DNA of 64,000 bases, from contig JANPZV010000005.1 of the NCBI GenBank assembly GCA_024707365.1, forward strand, positions 992,001 to 1,056,000, in the 5' to 3' direction. Position 1 is the stretch's first letter, and every line of letters starts with the position of its first letter. A program made the position numbers and the translations under genes. The stretch comes from Terricaulis sp. GTDB taxonomy: Bacteria; Pseudomonadota; Alphaproteobacteria; Caulobacterales; Aquidulcibacteraceae. Below are positions 1 through 9,552 of the stretch, in pieces. The notes below the pieces were generated by a model. The model was not told the origin of the DNA. It was given only the letters and a program-made list of their open reading frames with translations, and searched no databases.

Positions 1-534
1 ATGGCGCAGCGCGAGATTGGCTTGGCGGTGGGCGAGCCGCCGACGACGAAAGGCTACACGCCCTCGGTGTTTGCTGAATTGCCCAAACTGCTTGAGCGCG
101 CGGGGCCGGGGCGTGAAGGCGAGCATGGCTCCATCACCGCGCTGTTCACCGTGCTGGTCGATGGCGATGATCACAACGAGCCGATCGCGGACGCCGTGCG
201 CGGCATTCTCGATGGTCACATCGTCATGGAGCGCGCCATTGCCGAGCGCGGACGCTATCCGGCGATCAATGTGCTCAAATCCATTTCGCGTCTCATGCCG
301 ATGTGTCACACGGTGGATGAGAACGATCTGGTGCGCCGCGCCCGCGCGATGCTGAGCCTCTACGCGGAAATGGAAGAATTGATCCGCATCGGCGCCTACA
401 AGCCGGGGGCGGATCCGCAAGTGGATGAGGCGGTGCGCGTGCGCCCCGCGCTCGAAGCGGTGCTGACGCAGCAGCGGGACGAGCAAACCTCGATCAAGGA
501 CGGCTTTGCGATGCTGGCTGAGGCGCTGACATGA
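1..534 (+). CDS. fliI: FliI, flagellar export ATPase (C-terminal part only)
   Basis: C-terminal 177 residues of the flagellum-specific type III export ATPase, which couples ATP hydrolysis to substrate unfolding and export at the base of the flagellum. The window starts inside the gene. The family is usually about 440 residues, so the Walker A part lies outside. Visible are the F1-beta-like stretches [52 protein letters not shown] and the helical C-terminus. The first ATG of the window is an internal Met. The stop overlaps the fliJ start (ATGA), as is typical of fliI-fliJ translational coupling. Identification is firm; only the 5' boundary is unknown. Confidence 0.95.
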   Translation: MAQREIGLAVGEPPTTKGYTPSVFAELPKLLERAGPGREGEHGSITALFTVLVDGDDHNEPIADAVRGILDGHIVMERAIAERGRYPAINVLKSISRLMPMCHTVDENDLVRRARAMLSLYAEMEELIRIGAYKPGADPQVDEAVRVRPALEAVLTQQRDEQTSIKDGFAMLAEALT

Positions 535-950
535 AATCGCTCAACACGCTGCTGAAAATCGCGGAGCGCGATCTGGAGGCGTTGCGCCGCGCCTTGGGCG
601 CTTTGATCGCGCGGCAAACCGCCGTTGAAGAACGCATGCGCGCCCATGAACAATCGATTCTTGCTGAGCAAAAGCTCGCCATGCGCGATTATGAAAGCCA
701 GCGCGCTTATGGCGGCTTCGTCCAGCTGGCCATGCAAGCGCGCCGCGCGCTTGAGGCCGAGCGCGCCGCCATCGAGGAAGAAATCACCCGCATGCGTGCG
801 CTGATCTCCGAGGCGCATGTGGAAATGCGCAAGTTTGAGCGGCTGATCGAGCTGGAGGCCGAGCGCGCGAAGGCCGCCGCCGATAAGCGCGAAGCGGCGG
901 AGCTCGATGAATTCGCCACACTGCGCGCCGCGCGCCAGCCGAAGCCTTAG
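531..950 (+). CDS. fliJ: FliJ, flagellar export chaperone
   Basis: Small (139 residues), highly charged, almost wholly alpha-helical coiled-coil protein, with Glu/Arg/Ala-rich heptads from about residue 5 to 130. This matches the size and character of FliJ, which binds the FliI hexamer and FlhA and helps recycle export chaperones. FliJ diverges quickly, so the call rests mainly on the coiled-coil character and on its position directly after fliI with a 4-bp overlap. Its stop overlaps the stop of the convergent flhG-like gene by 3 bases. Confidence 0.85.
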   Translation: MKSLNTLLKIAERDLEALRRALGALIARQTAVEERMRAHEQSILAEQKLAMRDYESQRAYGGFVQLAMQARRALEAERAAIEEEITRMRALISEAHVEMRKFERLIELEAERAKAAADKREAAELDEFATLRAARQPKP

Positions 951-1750
951 CCCGCGTTCAGCACTTCAACGATCCGCACCACGTCCTCATAGGCTTGGCT
1001 TTGCGGATGGCGGATGGGCAGGGGCGTTTGCGCGCGGATTGAATCCGGCACGCGCGGATCGCGGCCGATCGCGCCGGCGAATTTCGGGCGGAAGCCGAGA
1101 TATTCGTTACACGCCTTTGCGAATTGCTCGAACACCTTTCGCCCCTTGGCGCGGTTTTCGGCCATGTTGACGATCACGTAGGGCATGATCGGCGCGCCTT
1201 GCAGGCGCATCAACTTCACCATCGCGTAGGCGTCTGTCAGCGCCGTGGGTTCTTCGGTGGTGACAAGGATGAGCTTATCGGCCGCGCGCGCAAAGCGCAG
1301 CACGGTGGGATCGATGCCGGCGGCGAGATCAAGCAGAATGCGATCATAATGGGGCGCAAGCTTCACGAGCCCCGTCGCGATGCGCCCCACTTCTTCGAGC
1401 TTCACCGAGCCCAGCGCGCCTGAGCCTGAATGGCCGGCGATAAGATCAAATCCGCCATTGCGCCCCGGCCCGCCGAGCACCGGCGTGACGGCTGAATCGA
1501 GTTCAAGAAAGCCGCGCACCACCGAATGCACGTCCGCCGTGGGGCGCACGCCGAGCTGCACGTCCACATTGGCCAAGCCCAGATCGCAATCCACCAAAAG
1601 CGTGCGCTGGCCGGCGCGGCCGAACGCAATCGACAGCATGGTGGAGAGCCAAGTTTTGCCCACACCGCCCTTGCCGGAAGCCACCGCATAGATCGGCGCC
1701 GCGCGGGCGCGCGGAATTGGTGGCTCGGGCAGGGGGCTGGCACCGCTCAT
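947..1750 (-). CDS. FlhG/FleN-like MinD-family ATPase
   Basis: MinD/ParA-superfamily ATPase of 267 residues. It has the deviant Walker A GKGGVGKT at residues 26-33, the A' stretch LLVDCDLGLANVDVQLG and a Walker B-like ILLDLAAGID. Such proteins downstream of flhA are normally FlhG (FleN/YlxH), which sets flagellar number and position, usually with the SRP-like GTPase FlhF. No flhF lies in this window. A C-terminal membrane-targeting helix is plausible but not distinctive. It lies 113 bp downstream of flhA on the same strand, probably the last gene of the fliF operon. The start ATG at 1750 is the only good one before the P-loop. Confidence 0.85.
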   Translation of the reverse strand: MSGASPLPEPPIPRARAAPIYAVASGKGGVGKTWLSTMLSIAFGRAGQRTLLVDCDLGLANVDVQLGVRPTADVHSVVRGFLELDSAVTPVLGGPGRNGGFDLIAGHSGSGALGSVKLEEVGRIATGLVKLAPHYDRILLDLAAGIDPTVLRFARAADKLILVTTEEPTALTDAYAMVKLMRLQGAPIMPYVIVNMAENRAKGRKVFEQFAKACNEYLGFRPKFAGAIGRDPRVPDSIRAQTPLPIRHPQSQAYEDVVRIVEVLNAG

Positions 1751-1863
1751 GCCCCGATCTGAGCGCTGAGTCGTTTAACGAGCTGTTAGCGCCGCTGTTC
1801 AAATTCGTTAAAGTTTGGCGAAAGTGATGAAGGCGCCTGCAAATGTTCCACAAGAACGGCGCC

Positions 1864-3955
1864 TCAAACTTGGCCCATTGCTTTAAGTCGCACTTTGGCG
1901 TGCACCTCGGCCTGGCTCATCACCACCGTAGCGGGACGGAAGCGCTCGATCAGCGAGCGCACGAACGGACGCACAACGGGGGAAGTGAGCAGCACCGGGG
2001 TTTCACCCGCGCGCGCCGCGCGCTCGAACGCGCTGCGCACGTCAGCCACCAATTCGTGCAGCTTCGATGGCGCCAGCGCCAACTGCCGGTTCGCGCCTTC
2101 GCCGATCAGCGCTTCGGAGAATGCCTGCTCCCAATTGGGTGAGAGGGTGATGATCGGCAGGCTGCCCTCGGCATTGCGGTGCTGGTGGCAGATCTGGCGT
2201 GACAAGCGCCCACGCACGTGTTCGGTGATCAGCACCAGATCGTGCATCGCGGGCGCCGCTTCCGCGATGGCTTCGATGATGGTGGTGAGATCGCGGATGG
2301 AGACGCGCTCTTTAAGCAGATTTTGCAGCACGCGCTGCACGCCCGACCAGGAGATATGCGCCGGCGCGATGTCATCCAGCAGTGTTTGCGTATCTTTCGG
2401 CAGCTCTTTCACCAGGCCTTTGACCTCGGCGAAGGTCAAAAGCTCGCTCATGTGCTCTTTGATAATCTCAGTGAGGTGCGTGGCGAGAACGGTGGCGGGA
2501 TCAACCACGGTGTAGCCGCGGAAGCTGGCTTCCTCGCGCGCGGCTTCTGTCACCCAAACGGCGTCGAGGCCGAAAGCGGGCTCCTTTACTTGCTCACCCG
2601 GAATGGCGATGCCTTGGCCGGTGGGATCCATCGCCAGAAGCGAGCCCATTTTCAACTTGCCTTCGCCCGCTTCCATTTCGCGGATGCGGATCGAGTAGCG
2701 ATCGGGCGGCAATTGCACGTTATCGAGAATGCGCACGCTCGGCATCACGAAGCCGAATTCCTGCGCCAGCGTTTTGCGCAGCGCCTTGATCTGATCGGTG
2801 AGGCGGCGGCCCTGCACGTCATTGATCAGCGGCAGCAGCGAGAAGCCAAGCTCGATGCGCACATCATCCATGCGCAGCGATTGCGCCGGCGTTTCTTCCA
2901 CGACTGGCGCAGGCGGCGGCGCCCTCGGCCTCGGCGATTGCGGCGCGCTTTTGGCTTTGGTGCAATCGCCACGCAAGCAGCCCCGATGCACCTGAAAGCA
3001 CGGCGAACGGCAGCATCGGCATGCCGGGCAGCAGGGCGACACCGCCCGCACACACAGCCACAACGCCAAGCCCCAGCGGATAAGCCGCAAATTGCTTGGC
3101 GAGCGCCTTGTCGGCCGCGCCGTCGATGCCTGCTTTGGAAACCAGCAAGCCGGCGGAAACGGAAACGATCAGCGCCGGCACTTGCGTGACAAGGCCATCG
3201 CCCACGGTGAGCAGCATGTAGGTGCGGCCCGCTTCGGCGAAATCCATGCCGTGCGAAACCGTGCCGATGATGATGCCGCCGATAATGTTCACGGCCACGA
3301 TCAGGATGCCGGCGATGGCGTCTCCGCGCACGAACTTGCTGGCGCCGTCCATCGCCCCGAAGAACGAGCTTTCATCCTCAAGCGCCTTGCGCCGCTCGCG
3401 CGCCTGCTGCTCGTTGATGAGGCCGGCGGAAAGATCGGCGTCCACCGCCATCTGCTTGCCGGGCATGGCGTCCAAGGTGAAGCGCGCCGCCACTTCCGCA
3501 ATCCGCGTCGAACCGCGCGTGATCACGACGAAGTTCACGATCACCAGGATGAAGAAGATGATCACGCCGATGACGAAATCGCCGCCCATCACAAATTGCG
3601 CGAACGCGTAGATCACCTCGCCGGCCGCGTGCTCGCCATTTTGGCCGTTGGCCAGGATGAGGCGCGTTGTGGCGATGGAAAGCGCCAGCCGCATCAGCGT
3701 CGCCAGCAGCAGTACGGCCGGGAAGGCGGTGAATTCCAGCGGCTTCTTGATCATCAGGGCTGTCATCAGCACGAGGATCGAAAAGGTGATCGAAATCGCC
3801 AGCAGGAAATCCACCAGGATCGGCGGCAACGGCACCAGCATGATCGCCAGGATGCCGAGCACGCCAGCGGCCAGCGCGATCTCCCCGCGCATGAGCATGC
3901 CCGGTAGGTTGGAGAGCGAGAAGCTAGCGCCTTGCGGCTGTGCGGCGTCGGTCAT
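1864..3955 (-). CDS. flhA: FlhA, flagellar export gate protein (one frameshift)
   Basis: FlhA forms the nonameric export gate that uses the proton motive force and docks chaperone-substrate complexes. The N-terminal part (3955 to about 2925) has the hydrophobic segments and the conserved loop ITRGSTRIAEVAARFTLDA. The C-terminal cytoplasmic part (about 2920 to 1864) contains LVVDPATVLATHLTEII-type sequence. The two parts are in different frames; homology passes from one to the other at the C-triplet around 2922-2924, where one extra base best explains the break. Restored length is about 696 residues, normal for the family. It lies 11 bp downstream of flbD. Probably an indel error, not a pseudogene. 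Confidence 0.93.
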
Positions 3956-3966
3956 TTATGTATCGA

Positions 3967-5318
3967 TCAGGCCGCTTGCCCGGTGGGCGGGGGCGGAATA
4001 CGCAAGCCCTCATCGGAATATTGCTTGAGCTTGTTGCGCAGCGTGCGGATCGAAATGCCAAGGATATGCGCCGCGTGCGTGCGGTTGCCCAGGCAGTGCG
4101 TCAGCGTTTCCAGAATGAGATCTTGCTCCACTTCGGCCACCGTGCGGCCAACCAGATTGCGCGCTGCTGCTTGCGCGGCCTCGATGGCGAGGCCTGTCGC
4201 GTCATGCGTGCCGACAGGCGCGCCATCGGGCGCGCGGATGGCGTCGGGGCCAACCTCTTCGCCGCTGGCGAGCAGCACGGCGCGGTGCATGGCGTTTTCC
4301 AATTCGCGCACATTGCCGGGCCAGGCATAAGTTTGCATCTGAGCCAACGCCTCGCGCGATAATTTGCGCGCGGGGCGGCCATTGGCTGTGGCGTACTTGC
4401 CGATGAAGAACCCGGCGAGCGCGGCCATATCGTCCCGCCGTTCACGCAACGGCGGAAGGCGCAGGTTCACGACATTGAGGCGGTAAAGCAAATCTTCGCG
4501 GAACTCATTGTTGCGCACCAATTGCGCGAGATCGCGATCCGATGTCGCGAGAACGCGAATATTCACGGGCACAGGCTTATTGCCGCCGACGCGATCGATC
4601 ACGCGCTCCTGCAGCGCGCGCAGCAGCTTCGATTGCAGGCCGAAATCCATTTCAGAGATTTCGTCCAGCAGCAGCGTGCCGCCATCGGCTTCCTCGAACT
4701 TGCCGATGCGGCGCGCCACTGCGCCGGTGAAGGCGCCTTTCTCGTGGCCGAACAGCTCGCTCTCCAGCAAGTTCTCAGGGATCGCCGCGCAATTGACAGC
4801 GATGAACGGCTTGTCCTTGCGCTTGGATTTTTGTGCACATAGCGCGCCAGCACCTCTTTGCCGACGCCGCTTTCGCCGGTGATCATGATCGAGGCGTCCG
4901 AGGCCGCGATCTGATCGGCCAGCGTCAGCACTTGCTTCATCGCCGCGCCTTCGGCGATCATCGGCCGCTCGTCGTCGCACACGGCGGCGAGCACGGCTGC
5001 GATGAGTTCGGCGTCTGGGGGCAGCGAGATGTATTCGCGCGCGCCGGCGCGGATCGCGCGCGCGGCCATATTAGGGTCAATGCCCACACCTGCGGCCACA
5101 ACGGGCACGACGATATGCTCAGCTTCGTTTGCAGCGATCAGCGCGGCGATGTCGAGCCGCGCGTCCACCATCAAAAGATCGGCGCCGCGTCCTGCGCGCA
5201 GCGTGGCTGTGGCGTGCTCGATCGTGTCAACATGCACGACCTTGGCGCCGTGCTCCATCGCGATCTTCGTGGCCGCTGAGATCTGCCCGCCCAAGGGGCC
5301 AACGATCAGCAAACGCAT
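3967..5318 (-). CDS. flbD: FlbD, sigma-54 activator of late flagellar genes (one frameshift)
   Basis: NtrC-family regulator with a receiver-like N-domain (starting [11 protein letters not shown]), an AAA+ sigma-54 domain (Walker A GESGVGKE, sigma-54 contact motif GAFTGA, Walker B-like GGTLLLDEI) and a Fis-type HTH near the end ([19 protein letters not shown]). Sequence and position after fliN match Caulobacter FlbD, which activates hook and late genes and represses fliF. The reading frame breaks at the T5 run 4828-4832; one missing base restores [11 protein letters not shown] and about 450 residues. The start ATG at 5318 is preceded by GAGGAG at good spacing. Sites resembling FlbD targets are reported at fliF and flgK. 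Confidence 0.93.
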
Positions 5319-5339
5319 AGGCAACTCCTCAGACGCCGC

Positions 5340-5661
5340 TTAGGCGTCGCCGTCCTTGATGATTTCCGTCATGGTCACGCCCAGGCGCTCATCCACGACC
5401 ACGACTTCCCCGCGCGCGACGAGGCGATTGTTCACGTAAATGTCGATCGCCTCACCGACCTTGCGGTCAAGTTCGATGACAGAGCCGCGCGCGAGCCGCA
5501 GTAACGAGGCAACTTCCATATTGGCCCGGCCAAGCACCGCCTGAATGTTCACGGGCACATCATAAACGGGCGCGAGGTCGGCGGCGTTTTGCGTGAAATC
5601 ATCCTCGCCCGTTTCAGGCGGGGGGTGTCGGCGTGAGTTCGTCGAGTTTGAGATCGCTCAT
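5340..5661 (-). CDS. fliN: FliN, C-ring switch protein (one frameshift)
   Basis: The C-terminal 72 residues (5340-5558) form a clear SpoA/FliN domain: VPVNIQAVLGRANMEV, then the GSVIELDRKVGEAIDIYVNN core. FliN with FliM and FliG forms the cytoplasmic switch ring. The uninterrupted frame lacks an ATG, but another frame starts ATG at 5661 (MSDLKLDELTPTPP) and joins it if one base is removed from the G6 run at 5620-5625. That gives a normal protein of about 106 residues with an acidic N-terminal tail. It lies 7 bp after fliH and 21 bp before flbD. Confidence 0.88.
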
Positions 5662-5668
5662 GCTATCC

Positions 5669-6276
5669 TCAATGCGTCTCTGGCGCAGCGAGCGCGGCTT
5701 CAACCAGCGCGGAAATCCGCGCTTCTGTTTCTTGCGGGCTTGATGACACCACCCCGTCGGACCAATCGATCACCACTTCGCCCTTGCGTAGCCCGGCTTG
5801 CGCGCGCAGCAGCACCGCGCCCACATAAGCGTGCTCGGCGCACATATCGTCGATATGAGGCTTCACAGCGTTGATCGTTTCAGGCGCGACCTTGACGAGC
5901 AGCCGCGGCTGATGGCGCAAGCTGTCCATCGCCGCCTCGATTGCGGCGTTGATGCGCGCAGGCCCATGCGCATCAAGCGCGGCCCCGGCAATTTTGCGCG
6001 CGGCGGCGAGCGCCACGCGCGCGCTGCTTGCTCACGCAGCGCGCGGCTCTCGGCTCCAAGATGGGTGAGCACCGTAGAAGCAGCGCCCGCGAGGGTTTCG
6101 ATGGCCGCTGCTGTGCGTTGTTCCGCGGCGACCAGCGCATCCAGCTTGCCGCGCTCATAGGCGGCGGCGCACTCGGCGGCGATCTCCTCAGGCGTGAGCT
6201 TTTTGGGCGTATCCGAGAGGATCGCGCCGTCCGGCGCGAACTCGGTGTCGAACACAAATTTGCGTGCGCCGGCCAT
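5669..6276 (-). CDS. fliH: FliH/FlbE, flagellar export regulator (one frameshift)
   Basis: Position between fliG and fliN and an Ala/Glu-rich helical make-up fit FliH (called FlbE in Caulobacter), which dimerises, binds FliI and brings it to the C ring. The N-terminal part starts [17 protein letters not shown]; the C-terminal part includes LRHQPRLLVKVAPETI and GEVVIDWSDG, typical of the FliH C-domain. The frames switch in the GC dinucleotide repeat at about 6014-6022; one missing base restores about 202 residues. The ATG at 6276 overlaps the fliG stop (TGATG). Confidence 0.82.
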
Positions 6277-7324
6277 CAATAGATCAACTCATCTTCAGAC
6301 TTGCCGTCCGAAAGCACGATTTCGTTGCGCGCCGCCAAGTCCTTGGCGATCTGCACCATCTTGGTTTGGGCGGCGTCCACGTCTTTGAGGCGCACAGGGC
6401 CCATGCCCGCCATATCTTCTTTCAGAATTTTGCCGCCGCGTTCGCTCATGTTGGAGAAGAACAGCGTGCGCAACGCATCCGAGGCGCTTTGAGCGCCAGG
6501 GCAAGATCGCCCTTGTCCACTGCGCGCAGTAGCGTTTGCACGCCGCCGGAATCCAGTTTGCCTAAATCCTCGAACACAAACATGAGGGCGCGAATCCGAT
6601 CCGCGCTCTCGCGGTTTTTATCCTCGAGCGCGCTCATGAAGCGCGTTTCGGTGCTGCGATCGAAATTGTTGAAGATCTCCGCCATCTGCTCGTGGCTGTC
6701 GCGCTTGGAGGTGCGCGCGAGGTTTGACATGAATTCCGTGCGTAGCGTGGTTTCGATCTTTTCGAGGATTTCGCGCTGTACCGGCTCCATCGCCAGCATG
6801 CGCATCATGCACTCAGCCGCAAAATCCTCCGGCAGTTCCGCCAGCACTCTGGAAGCATGTTCAGGGCGCACTTTGGCGAGCACGACGGCGACGGTTTGCG
6901 GATATTCGTTCTTCAGATAGCTGGCGAGCACGGCTTCATTCACGTTCGCCAGCTTGTCCCAGATGTTGCGGCCGGCAGGGCCGCGAATTTCTTCCATCAG
7001 CGCATCGACTTTATCCTTTGGCAGAATTGTCGCCAGCATGCGATGCGTCTGCTCAAGCGAGCCCATCAGCGAGCCCGAGCCGGAAAGCCGTTGCACAAAT
7101 TCCTGCACCAGCGCTTCCACCACTTGCGCCGGCACGAGCCCAAGGCCAGCCATTGCTTGGGAGACTTCCTTGATCTCCTCTTCGTCCAGCATCTCCCAAA
7201 GCCGCCGCGCCTCATCGCCAAGGCTTAGCAGCACGATCGCGGCTTTCTCAGCGCCAGTGTAGCGCGAGAGATCGACCGCCGGCTTGGCCGGGTCGCTTGG
7301 CGTGGGTTTGGTGAGTGCGTTCAT
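6276..7324 (-). CDS. fliG: FliG, motor switch protein (one frameshift)
   Basis: FliG links the MS ring to the C ring and carries the charged torque helix that meets the stator. Seen are the N-domain [20 protein letters not shown], the middle EHPQ-like segment [14 protein letters not shown] and the C-domain [14 protein letters not shown], then [20 protein letters not shown] in another frame. The frame break is at about 6485-6491, where one missing base restores [12 protein letters not shown]. Restored length is about 349 residues. It starts 3 bp after the fliF stop and overlaps fliH by one base, inside a tightly packed operon. Confidence 0.94.
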
Positions 7325-7327
7325 CGG

Positions 7328-8955
7328 TCAGAGCGCATTGTTGAGCCACCCGCGAATGATCTGCGCGGATTCATCGGGATGCTGAGAAACAACCTCGGCC
7401 ATTTTCTTGACAGAGGAGGCGCGCACGCGGCCCTGAATTTGCGCCAAATCGATTTCCGGATCCTCCGAGATCAACACGGCGGCGCCGTCGGGGAGGGCAG
7501 CGCGGGCGGATGCGGCCCGCCAGCGAGTGCGGCTTGCGGGGCTGCATTGGCGCCGCCGCGCATCAGCGCGCCAATCAGCGGGCGCAGCACGAAGAACACG
7601 AATGCAAGCGATGCGATCAGCGCAGCCACGATCTCAATGATCCGCATTGTATCGAGGTTTTCAAGCAAGCCGCCGCCTGCTTGGGCTTCCGCGCCCGGCG
7701 CCATGGCGCGTGCGAATTGGGTGTTCACCACTTCCACCACGTCGCCACGTTCGGCGTTAAAGCCCACGGCCGAGCGCACGAGCGCCTGTAGGCGCTGCAT
7801 GTCTTCGGCGCTGCGCGGCGCCCAGCTTGCAGCAGCGTTTTCGCCTTCACCGGGCGTCATCACGCCATCGACCGCCACCGCGACCGAGAGCCGGCGGACG
7901 CGGCCGCCCTCGCTTACCTCGGTGCGGGTTGTGCTGGAGATTTCGTAATTGACGGTTTCCTGGCTCGAATTGTCGTTCGATTGCGGGCCGGTGCTGGTCG
8001 CGCCTGCGGCTGCGTCCGGGGTGTTGAGCGCGGCGCTGGTGGCTTGGCCGCGCTCGGCGTTGGATGATGTGGATTCGGTGGTGGAGGTAGAGCGCACCAC
8101 CCGGCCTTCTGGGTCGAAGCGCTGGGAGGTTTCGCTGACGCGATTGAAATCCATCTCCGCGCTTACCTGCACGCGCGCATTGCCCGCGCCCACCACGCCT
8201 TCGACGATGTCGGTCACGGTGCGGCGGATGCGCTCTTCCACCGCCGCTTGCCGCGCATCGACGCCTTCGCCGGTGATGTCGGCGCCGTTTTCATCGCTTG
8301 CGGCCGCCAGCAAACGGCCTGCTTCATCGAGGATCGTCACGCGGTTGGTGGTCAGGCCCGGCGTTGCCGAGGCCACAAGGTTGCGGATAGCCCGCACTTG
8401 GCCGGGAGAGAGCGCGTCGCGGCGCAAGCCAAGCACGATCGACGCCGAGGGCTGCTCGCGTTCACGCGCGAACAATTGCCGCTCCGGCAAAACAAGATGC
8501 ACGCGGGCGCTGGAAATGCCCTCGATCGAGCTGATCGTCCGCGCCAGTTCGCCTTCAAGCGCGCGCAGACGATTAATGTTCTGCTGAAACTGCGTCTGGC
8601 CAAGCGCGTCAGGCTCGTCGAACAGCTCGTACCCCACTGAGCCGCGTGAGGGGAGGCCCTCGGCCGAGAGCATCATGCGCGCATCCAGCACGCGTGAGCG
8701 CGCGACGTAGATCGAGCCGCCGTCGCCGCGCAGTTCGTATTGGATGTCGGCTTGCTCAAGCCGTTGGGTGATGGCCGCGGCTTCGCGCATATCCACGCCG
8801 GCGAAGAGCAGCGCCTTGGATTCCCCGCCCATGCGCAGCACGAGCGTAAAGATCAGCGCCGCAGCCACCGCCGTTATGCCAAGTGCAGCGAACAGGCGCG
8901 TTGGCCCCGCCTTCAGCAAAAGATTGCTCAACCCGTTCACGCGCGCCCCTGCCAT
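7328..8955 (-). CDS. fliF: FliF, MS-ring protein (one frameshift)
   Basis: FliF forms the inner-membrane MS ring, the first assembled flagellar structure. Visible are the N-terminal membrane segment (LFAALGITAVAAALIFTLVL), the ring-building motifs (ARVHLVLPERQLF), a long Ser/Thr-rich central loop, a second membrane segment (IIEIVAALIASLAFVFFVL) and the FliG-binding tail ISEDPEIDLAQIQGRV. The tail lies in another frame; one missing base near 7516-7518 joins them (about 542 residues). The ATG at 8955 is preferred; a TTG at 8979 is possible. It is first gene of the operon. The upstream 175 bp hold an FlbD-like palindrome and a GAATC (GANTC) site. Confidence 0.93.
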
Positions 8956-9007
8956 GGCTGGCGAGCGCCCAGTGCTCAAAGAGAATCACTCGGCAAATCT
9001 CACCACT

Positions 9008-9024
9008 GGGCAGAAATTGCCGGG
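9008..9024 (-). promoter_or_regulatory. FlbD-like (ftr-type) palindrome upstream of fliF
   Basis: The minus strand reads CCCGGCAATTTCTGCCC, a near-palindrome of the same form as three sites around the flgK promoter. It lies about 53-69 bp upstream of the chosen fliF start. In Caulobacter FlbD represses fliF by binding near its promoter, so this position fits a repressor site. Inference from motif and context only. Confidence 0.5.
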
Positions 9025-9061
9025 CTCGTGGTGAAGCAAAGGTAAATGCCGCCAAAAGGCA

Positions 9062-9089
9062 AAAGCCCCCGCCGTGAGGCGAGGGCTTT
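9062..9089 (-). terminator. Intrinsic terminator after sciP
   Basis: Twelve-base stem (one mismatch) with a GTGA/TCAC loop: AAAGCCCCCGCC on + pairs with GGCGAGGGCTTT. Read on the minus strand the stem is followed by TTTTGCCTTTT, a weak U-tract. It lies 41 bp after the sciP stop and separates sciP from the fliF promoter. Confidence 0.65.
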
Positions 9090-9130
9090 GAAAACCTTGG
9101 GGGCGAACGCCGCTTAAGCGGCGCGAAGCG

Positions 9131-9412
9131 TTAGACGCCGGTGGCGCGGTAGTGCTGGATGCGCGTGGTGCGCAGCCCGGCCATGCCGTGCTTTTCGATC
9201 GCTTTGCGCCAGCCATCGAACTCTTCTTCAGAGAGCCCGTAGCGCGCGCATGCGTCTTCCATGGTCAGAAGCCCGCCGCGAACAGCCGCGACAACTTCCG
9301 CCTTGCGCCGGATAACCCAGCGGGTCGTGCCCGCCGGCGGCAGATCGTCCAAGGTGAGGGGATTCCCATCAGGACCCATCACCACCCCATCATAACGGCG
9401 TTGCTTCTGCAT
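9131..9412 (-). CDS. sciP: SciP, small CtrA inhibitor (DUF1153 family)
   Basis: Protein of 93 residues closely matching Caulobacter SciP, which binds CtrA and blocks transcription of CtrA targets in swarmer cells. Diagnostic stretches are GPDGNPLTLDDLPP, TTRWVIRRKAEVVAAVRGG (helix-turn-helix region) and the C-terminal GMAGLRTTRIQHYR. The start ATG has AAGGAG about 9 nt upstream. It sits between the fliF and flgE transcription units and has its own terminator, so it is probably monocistronic. The family is restricted to alphaproteobacteria with a CtrA circuit, so this gene is a good lineage marker. Confidence 0.93.
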   Translation of the reverse strand: MQKQRRYDGVVMGPDGNPLTLDDLPPAGTTRWVIRRKAEVVAAVRGGLLTMEDACARYGLSEEEFDGWRKAIEKHGMAGLRTTRIQHYRATGV

Positions 9413-9552
9413 AGCGCCTTTCTCCTTGTTTCTTGCCGCTCACTATAAATCGAACGGCTAAAGAAACGACTAAGAGCAGGGGTTAATCCTGCTTAGGCGC
9501 ATGTGCCGAATTAGTACGCTGAATGTCTTACGCGTTTCTTACCCCCAATATT

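Noticed and set aside
9030..9055. Sigma-54 promoter upstream of fliF
   Set aside because: The minus strand has CGGCATTTACCTTTGC, but the GG-GC spacing is 11, not 10; early genes such as fliF are also not expected to use sigma-54.
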